From contig JANYIP010000278.1 of assembly GCA_025361995.1 (NCBI GenBank), positions 1 to 9,782 of the forward strand: 9,782 nt of DNA, read 5' to 3'. This stretch comes from Streptomycetales bacterium (GTDB lineage: Bacteria > Actinomycetota > Actinomycetes > Prado026). The stretch's first letter is position 1. Each line of letters starts with the position of its first letter. Shown piece after piece: positions 6,862-9,782 of the stretch. The notes beneath the pieces are model-generated. The model ran no database searches and was not told the origin of the DNA. It saw only the letters and a program-made list of their open reading frames with translations. Position numbers and translations under genes: made by a program.

Positions 6862-8154
6862 GTGAGCGACCTTCCGTTCGGTTTCGGCAGCCCGTCCCCC
6901 GACGACGAGAACTCCCCCGCGAACCCGTTCGCCGGGCTGTTCGGCGGCAATCCGCAAGATCTGGGTGCCGCCTTCGCCCAGCTGGGCCAGATGCTCTCGT
7001 ACGAGGGCGGCCCGGTGAACTGGGACCTGGCGAAGAAGATCGCCCGGCAGACCGTCGCCCAGGGCGGTGACCCGGTGCCGAGCCCTGGGCAGCGGCAGGC
7101 GATCGAGGAGGCCGTGCGACTGGCGGAGGTCTGGCTGGACGCCGCCACAGCGCTCCCGGCCGGCACCAGCGGGTCGATCGCGTGGAGCCGGGCCGAGTGG
7201 GTCGAGGGAACGATCGACGCCTGGCGGGCGCTCGTGGACCCGGTGGCCGAGAAGGTGGTGGCGGCAACAGCCGACGCGGTCCCCGCCGAGATGGCGGCGA
7301 TGGCGGGGCCGATGCTAGGGATGATGCGCCAACTCGGCGGAGCCATGTTCGGCGCCCAGGTGGGGCAGGGTCTGGGGGCACTGGCAGGGGAGGTCGTCGG
7401 ATCCGCTGACGTCGGGCTGCCGCTCGGGCCGGCTGGGCGCGCGGTCCTGCTGCCCTCGGGAGTGGCCCGCTTCGGCGAGGGCCTGGCGGTGCCCGAGGAC
7501 GAGGTCCGCGTGTACCTGGCCTTGCGCGAGTGTGCGCACCAGCGCCTGTTCGCGCACGTCCCGTGGTTGCGGGCGCGGCTCTTCGGCGCCGTCGAGGACT
7601 ACGCCCGCGGCATCGTGGTGGACACGAGCATGCTCGAGGAGGCGATGCAGTCGGTCGACCCGAGCAACCCCGAGGCCATCCAGGAGGCGCTGTCGTCGGG
7701 CATGTTCGAGCCGCAGGACACCCCGGAGCAGAAGGCCGCGCTGGCTCGGCTCGAGACCTTGCTCGCTCTGGTCGAGGGCTGGGTCGACTCGGTCGTCACG
7801 TCCGCGGCGACCGCGCTGCCCTCGGCCCCAGCCCTGCGCGAGACGGTACGTCGGGCCCGGGCCACCGGCGGGCCGGCGGAGCAGACGTTCGCCACCCTGG
7901 TAGGCCTCGAGCTGCGTCCCCGCAGGCTGCGAGAGGCAGCCACCCTGTGGGGCGAGCTGCTCGCGACGCGCGGGATCGACGGGCGGGATGCGATCTGGGA
8001 CCACGCCGAGCTGCTGCCCACCGCCGACGACCTGGACGACCCGGCCGGGTTCGCGGCCAGGGACGCGTTCGACCTGTCCGAGCTCGAGGGGGCCGGAGCT
8101 CCGCCCGCCGACCCCGAGGACGGCACCGGGGCGGCAGACGGGACGGGCGCGTGA
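6862..8154 (+). CDS. Zincin-like protein (DUF2342 / 'zinc-dependent metalloprotease')
   Basis: A 430-residue protein from GTG 6862, with GAGG (6852-6855) six bases upstream. The N-terminus is Gly/Pro/Phe-rich (SDLPFGFGSPSPDDEN). It is followed by conserved helical blocks such as GPVNWDLAKKIARQ and WLDAAT, and by WSRAEWVEGTIDAWR. This is the family often named zinc-dependent metalloprotease or putative hydrolase (Pfam Zincin_2). At the expected zinc site the sequence is LALRECAHQRLFAHVPWL; Arg222 replaces the first His of HExxH, so protease activity is doubtful. The C-terminus is acidic and Gly-rich. The start is only 25 bp from the divergent SDR gene. The stop overlaps the Nudix start by 4 nt. 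It corresponds in position to Rv3195 of M. tuberculosis (from memory). Confidence 0.9.
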   Translation: MSDLPFGFGSPSPDDENSPANPFAGLFGGNPQDLGAAFAQLGQMLSYEGGPVNWDLAKKIARQTVAQGGDPVPSPGQRQAIEEAVRLAEVWLDAATALPAGTSGSIAWSRAEWVEGTIDAWRALVDPVAEKVVAATADAVPAEMAAMAGPMLGMMRQLGGAMFGAQVGQGLGALAGEVVGSADVGLPLGPAGRAVLLPSGVARFGEGLAVPEDEVRVYLALRECAHQRLFAHVPWLRARLFGAVEDYARGIVVDTSMLEEAMQSVDPSNPEAIQEALSSGMFEPQDTPEQKAALARLETLLALVEGWVDSVVTSAATALPSAPALRETVRRARATGGPAEQTFATLVGLELRPRRLREAATLWGELLATRGIDGRDAIWDHAELLPTADDLDDPAGFAARDAFDLSELEGAGAPPADPEDGTGAADGTGA

Positions 8155-8699
8155 CGCTGCGTACCGAAGCGGTCCGCGAGCTCTCGGCCTGGGCTGCGCC
8201 CACGCCGGACCAGGTCGCGATGCGTGGCGCCTACCTGAACTACCTCGCGGAGAACGACGACGCGATGTGGCGGCGGTGCGTGCCCGGTCACCTCACCGCA
8301 AGCGCGCTCGTGCTCGACCCTGCGGGGCGACGCGTCCTGCTGACGCTGCACCCCAAGGTGGGCCGCTGGTTGCAGACCGGCGGGCACTGCGAGCCCGGTG
8401 ACCGGACGCTGGCGTCGGCAGCGCTGCGCGAGGCCACCGAGGAGAGCGGTATCGCTGGGCTGGAGCTTCTCGACGCCCCGGCGCGGCTCGACCGCCACCG
8501 GGTGCGCTGCCAGGGCAAGGACGCGCCGGACTCCGAGCACCTCGACGTGCAGTACGTGGCCCTCGCACCGAGCGGGGTCGACGAGGCGATGAGCGAGGAG
8601 TCGCTCGACCTGCGCTGGTGGCCGGTGGACGCGCTGCCGCCCGACGTCGACGGCTCGGTCCGAGCCCTGGTCGCCCGGGCGGTCGTCCTCGCTGGCTGA
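8151..8699 (+). CDS. Nudix (MutT-like) hydrolase
   Basis: A 182-residue protein. GTG 8151 overlaps the preceding TGA (GTGA), indicating translational coupling with the zincin-like gene. Residues 50-101 hold the Nudix fold signature: TASALVLDP, then VLLTLHPKVGRWLQTGGHCEPGD, then the box core LREATEESGI with metal-binding Glu94, Glu97 and Glu98. The box has one more residue than the classical G-x5-E-x7-RE spacing, with Asp84 at the usual Glu position. I recall this GGHCEPGD variant as normal in its actinobacterial subfamily. The likely reaction is hydrolysis of a nucleoside diphosphate-linked substrate, identity unknown. A later in-frame ATG at 8220 exists but would remove a conserved N-terminal region. 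Confidence 0.93.
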   Translation: MTLRTEAVRELSAWAAPTPDQVAMRGAYLNYLAENDDAMWRRCVPGHLTASALVLDPAGRRVLLTLHPKVGRWLQTGGHCEPGDRTLASAALREATEESGIAGLELLDAPARLDRHRVRCQGKDAPDSEHLDVQYVALAPSGVDEAMSEESLDLRWWPVDALPPDVDGSVRALVARAVVLAG

Positions 8700-8768
8700 G
8701 ATTGGCCGGCAGAGATTGGCCGGCAGAGATTGACCAGCAGAGATCGGCCAGCAGAGATCGGCCAGCAG
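8699..8768. repeat. 14-bp tandem array between convergent genes
   Basis: Five head-to-tail units of 14 bp fill most of the 80-bp gap between the Nudix and metallopeptidase genes. Two are AGATTGGCCGGCAG, one is AGATTGACCAGCAG and two are AGATCGGCCAGCAG. A decayed sixth copy (AGGTCGGGTCG) follows. The first unit starts on the last base of the Nudix stop. Divergence is graded along the array, as in stepwise slippage. GGCC in most units could pair between neighbours on either transcript, so the array may help terminate the two convergent genes. Confidence 0.9.
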
Positions 8769-8779
8769 AGGTCGGGTCG

Positions 8780-9487
8780 TCAGCCCTGCGCACTCAGGTA
8801 GCCATCGTCAGTGGCGTCTGTGTCATCCGCGTCATCCGCGTCATCCGCGTCATCGGCGTCATCGGCGAAGTCCGCACCGTCACCCGGCTGGCTCTGGCTT
8901 CCAGGGCTCATCGCCGTCGACCAGCCGTCGAGGTACCCCCGAGCACGCTCCGTCCGCGGGTACGCCTCGAGCTCGGCCCAGAACGCCGGTGTGTGGCCGG
9001 GGACGAGCAGGTGCGCGAGCTCGTGCAGCAGCACGTAGTCCACGACGAACGTCGGCATGACACGAAGCCGGTCGGACAGCCGGATGGTGCCGTCGGCCAC
9101 CGTGCACGAGCCCCAACGACCGTTCTGGTTGGTCACCCAGCGCACGCTGGTCGGCCTGGCTCGACCGCCAAGCCACCGCCCCGACAGCGCCACAGCTCGC
9201 GCCATCAGCTCGTCGTCGGAGGGTCGCCGTCGACGTTCGCGAGCGGCCAGACGCTCGACCATCACGCCCACCCAGTGCTCCTCCTGCGCCCGGCTCATCC
9301 GGGCTGGCAGCAAGACGATCGTGCGCTCCCCTTCCCGGTACGCACTCACCGTCCGGCGCCTGCGCGCGCTGCGCCGCACCTCGACCGGCCGGGCTGCACC
9401 GCCCGCAACGGAGGCACTGGTCGATGCGCCCCCTGGGGTCACGGCGCGAGAGAGATCCTGCGGGGTCCCGATGTCGATGTCGTCCAT
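8780..9487 (-). CDS. YgjP/M48-type metallopeptidase (SprT-like, WGSC/HExxH)
   Basis: A 235-residue protein from ATG 9487. The catalytic region shows RWGSC (124-128) and HELAH (155-159), with a third candidate ligand His165 followed by FW, the YgjP/DUF45 pattern for a zinc metallopeptidase. No signal peptide or membrane helix is seen, so it is probably cytoplasmic. The C-terminus is a very acidic DDA repeat tail. GTG 9496 is an equally possible start. A TTG at 9583 is open but adds an unconvincing extension through signal-rich DNA. No Shine-Dalgarno is seen; TACGGT (9495-9500) lies at -13 to -8 of ATG 9487, compatible with a leaderless mRNA. The gene converges on the Nudix gene across the tandem array. 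Confidence 0.9.
   Translation of the reverse strand: MDDIDIGTPQDLSRAVTPGGASTSASVAGGAARPVEVRRSARRRRTVSAYREGERTIVLLPARMSRAQEEHWVGVMVERLAARERRRRPSDDELMARAVALSGRWLGGRARPTSVRWVTNQNGRWGSCTVADGTIRLSDRLRVMPTFVVDYVLLHELAHLLVPGHTPAFWAELEAYPRTERARGYLDGWSTAMSPGSQSQPGDGADFADDADDADDADDADDTDATDDGYLSAQG
8822..8866 (-). repeat. 9-bp repeats encoding an acidic DDA tail
   Basis: Five 9-bp units (three GTCATCCGC, then two GTCATCGGC on the plus strand) encode ADD tripeptides at the C-terminus of the YgjP/M48-type protein. The units are nearly identical, so expansion is probably recent. The product is a strongly acidic disordered tail. Confidence 0.9.
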
Positions 9488-9496
9488 GTCTGGCAC

Positions 9497-9513
9497 CGTA
9501 CCGGCACGGTACG
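9497..9513. promoter_or_regulatory. Palindrome abutting the metallopeptidase start
   Basis: CGTACCG-GCA-CGGTACG is a perfect inverted repeat with 7-bp arms and a 3-nt spacer. It lies immediately upstream of the GTG at 9496 and 9 nt upstream of ATG 9487. It overlaps the candidate -10 TACGGT of the minus-strand gene. The position suits an operator for autoregulation or for a dedicated repressor; no regulator gene is visible nearby. Confidence 0.4.
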
Positions 9514-9527
9514 AGCGGTGTTTTCTT

Positions 9528-9667
9528 CCATCCACAGGCAGCCAGCGGTGTCGGTGCAGGTCAACCGGACGCGGCCCCCGCAATCACCACGTCGTCCACA
9601 GCCTGCGCGCTGGCTGTCCACAACGCCACGCCACGCTGTCCACAGCCACACCCCCAAGTTGTCCACA
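9528..9667 (+). promoter_or_regulatory. Cluster of five DnaA-box-like sites
   Basis: Five 9-mers fit the actinobacterial DnaA-box consensus (T/C)(T/C)(G/A/C)TCCACA, all on the plus strand: CCATCCACA (9528-9536), TCGTCCACA (9592-9600), CTGTCCACA (9614-9622), CTGTCCACA (9636-9644) and TTGTCCACA (9659-9667). The last is the exact consensus. The four right-hand boxes start 22, 22 and 23 nt apart, about two helical turns. The cluster lies between the metallopeptidase start and a plus-strand promoter. Neither dnaA nor dnaN is near, so this is not evidently oriC. Box identity is supported by sequence; DnaA binding is inferred. Confidence 0.6.
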
Positions 9668-9685
9668 GGCCGGGAAGGCGCCGCG

Positions 9686-9715
9686 TTGACGCGGGTCCTC
9701 TCGCCGTCCTAGCCT
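9686..9715 (+). promoter_or_regulatory. Candidate housekeeping promoter near the right edge
   Basis: TTGACG (9686-9691) and TAGCCT (9710-9715) are 18 nt apart and match the principal sigma consensus well for an actinobacterium (TTGAC and TANNNT). It points rightward to a gene outside the window. Transcription would begin near 9722. The -35 starts 18 nt after the last DnaA-box-like site. Confidence 0.55.
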
Positions 9716-9720
9716 CACCG

Positions 9721-9782
9721 CCGAACGAGGCCCCTGGGATAACTCGGCCGGGGCGTCCGCAAGGGGAAGGCGGACGGACCGG
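9721..9782 (+). other. Structured 5' leader, cut by the window edge
   Basis: Downstream of the promoter, CCGA (9721-9724) can pair with TCGG (9744-9747), and GCCCC (9730-9734) with GGGGC (9750-9754). The pairs interleave and so define an H-type pseudoknot. CGAG (9726-9729) could instead pair with CTCG (9743-9746). A separate hairpin, GTCCGC/GCGGAC (9755-9760, 9770-9775), shows the purine-rich AAGGGGAAG in its loop, resembling a Shine-Dalgarno. No start codon for a long frame appears before 9782. It may be a leader RNA or simply GC-rich DNA with chance pairing. Confidence 0.35.

Noticed and set aside
6837..7346. Upstream extension of the SDR frame to 7346
   Set aside because: It is antisense to the zincin-like gene, and GTG 6836 has a good ribosome binding site.
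8699..8866. CRISPR array
   Set aside because: The repeats are short, directly tandem and without spacers; the 9-bp set is coding.
9488..9583. Longer metallopeptidase from 9583
   Set aside because: The codon at 9583 is TTG and the added residues would cover the palindrome and signal region; ATG 9487 or GTG 9496 fits better.
9528..9667. Chromosomal replication origin
   Set aside because: Actinobacterial oriC lies between dnaA and dnaN; neither is here, and no AT-rich unwinding element is seen.
8618..9712. Plus-strand open frame of 364 codons through the metallopeptidase gene and DnaA-box region
   Set aside because: It is antisense to a gene with clear HELAH and RWGSC motifs and reads through tandem repeats and regulatory DNA.

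Overview
This window is from a high-GC actinobacterium. The evidence is strong G/C bias at third codon positions, frequent GTG starts, DnaA-box-like sites of the Streptomyces/Mycobacterium type (TTGTCCACA), and a gene set confined to Actinobacteria: a UPF0182 membrane protein, a PPA1309-family protein, a YlbL-type PDZ/Lon protease and a zincin-like protein. From memory, the Mycobacterium tuberculosis Rv3193c-Rv3194c-Rv3195 region has the same core, so this looks like conserved chromosomal backbone rather than a mobile island. I cannot place it below class level.

Layout, left to right. Positions 1-92 are non-coding and hold nested inverted repeats. An initiator tRNA-fMet (minus, 93-166) follows. 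The UPF0182 gene (minus, 144-3242) runs into the 5' end of this tRNA on the same strand. A divergent PPA1309-family gene (plus, 3299-3832) faces a minus-strand operon transcribed from 6836 down to 3867. In transcription order that operon is an SDR/epimerase-like protein, MoaE, an 80-residue one-helix membrane protein and the YlbL-type protease. Only 25 bp separate its first start from that of the zincin-like gene (plus, 6862-8154), which overlaps a Nudix hydrolase gene (8151-8699) by 4 nt. A 14-bp tandem array (8699-8768) fills the gap to the convergent YgjP/M48-type metallopeptidase gene (minus, 8780-9487).

The right end (9488-9782) has no gene I can support but is rich in signals. It holds a palindrome abutting the metallopeptidase start and five same-strand DnaA-box-like sites, four of them spaced 22-23 nt apart. 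A good promoter (TTGACG-18-TAGCCT) follows, then the start of a GC-rich leader able to fold into a pseudoknot plus a hairpin, which would serve a gene beyond the window.

Functional themes are the cell envelope and proteolysis (UPF0182, YlbL protease, two zincin-like proteins), molybdenum cofactor synthesis (MoaE without its partners) and nucleotide-type hydrolysis (Nudix). No defence system, CRISPR array, insertion sequence or prophage is visible. The most unusual items are the CDS/tRNA overlap, the phased DnaA-box array and the structured leader at the right edge.
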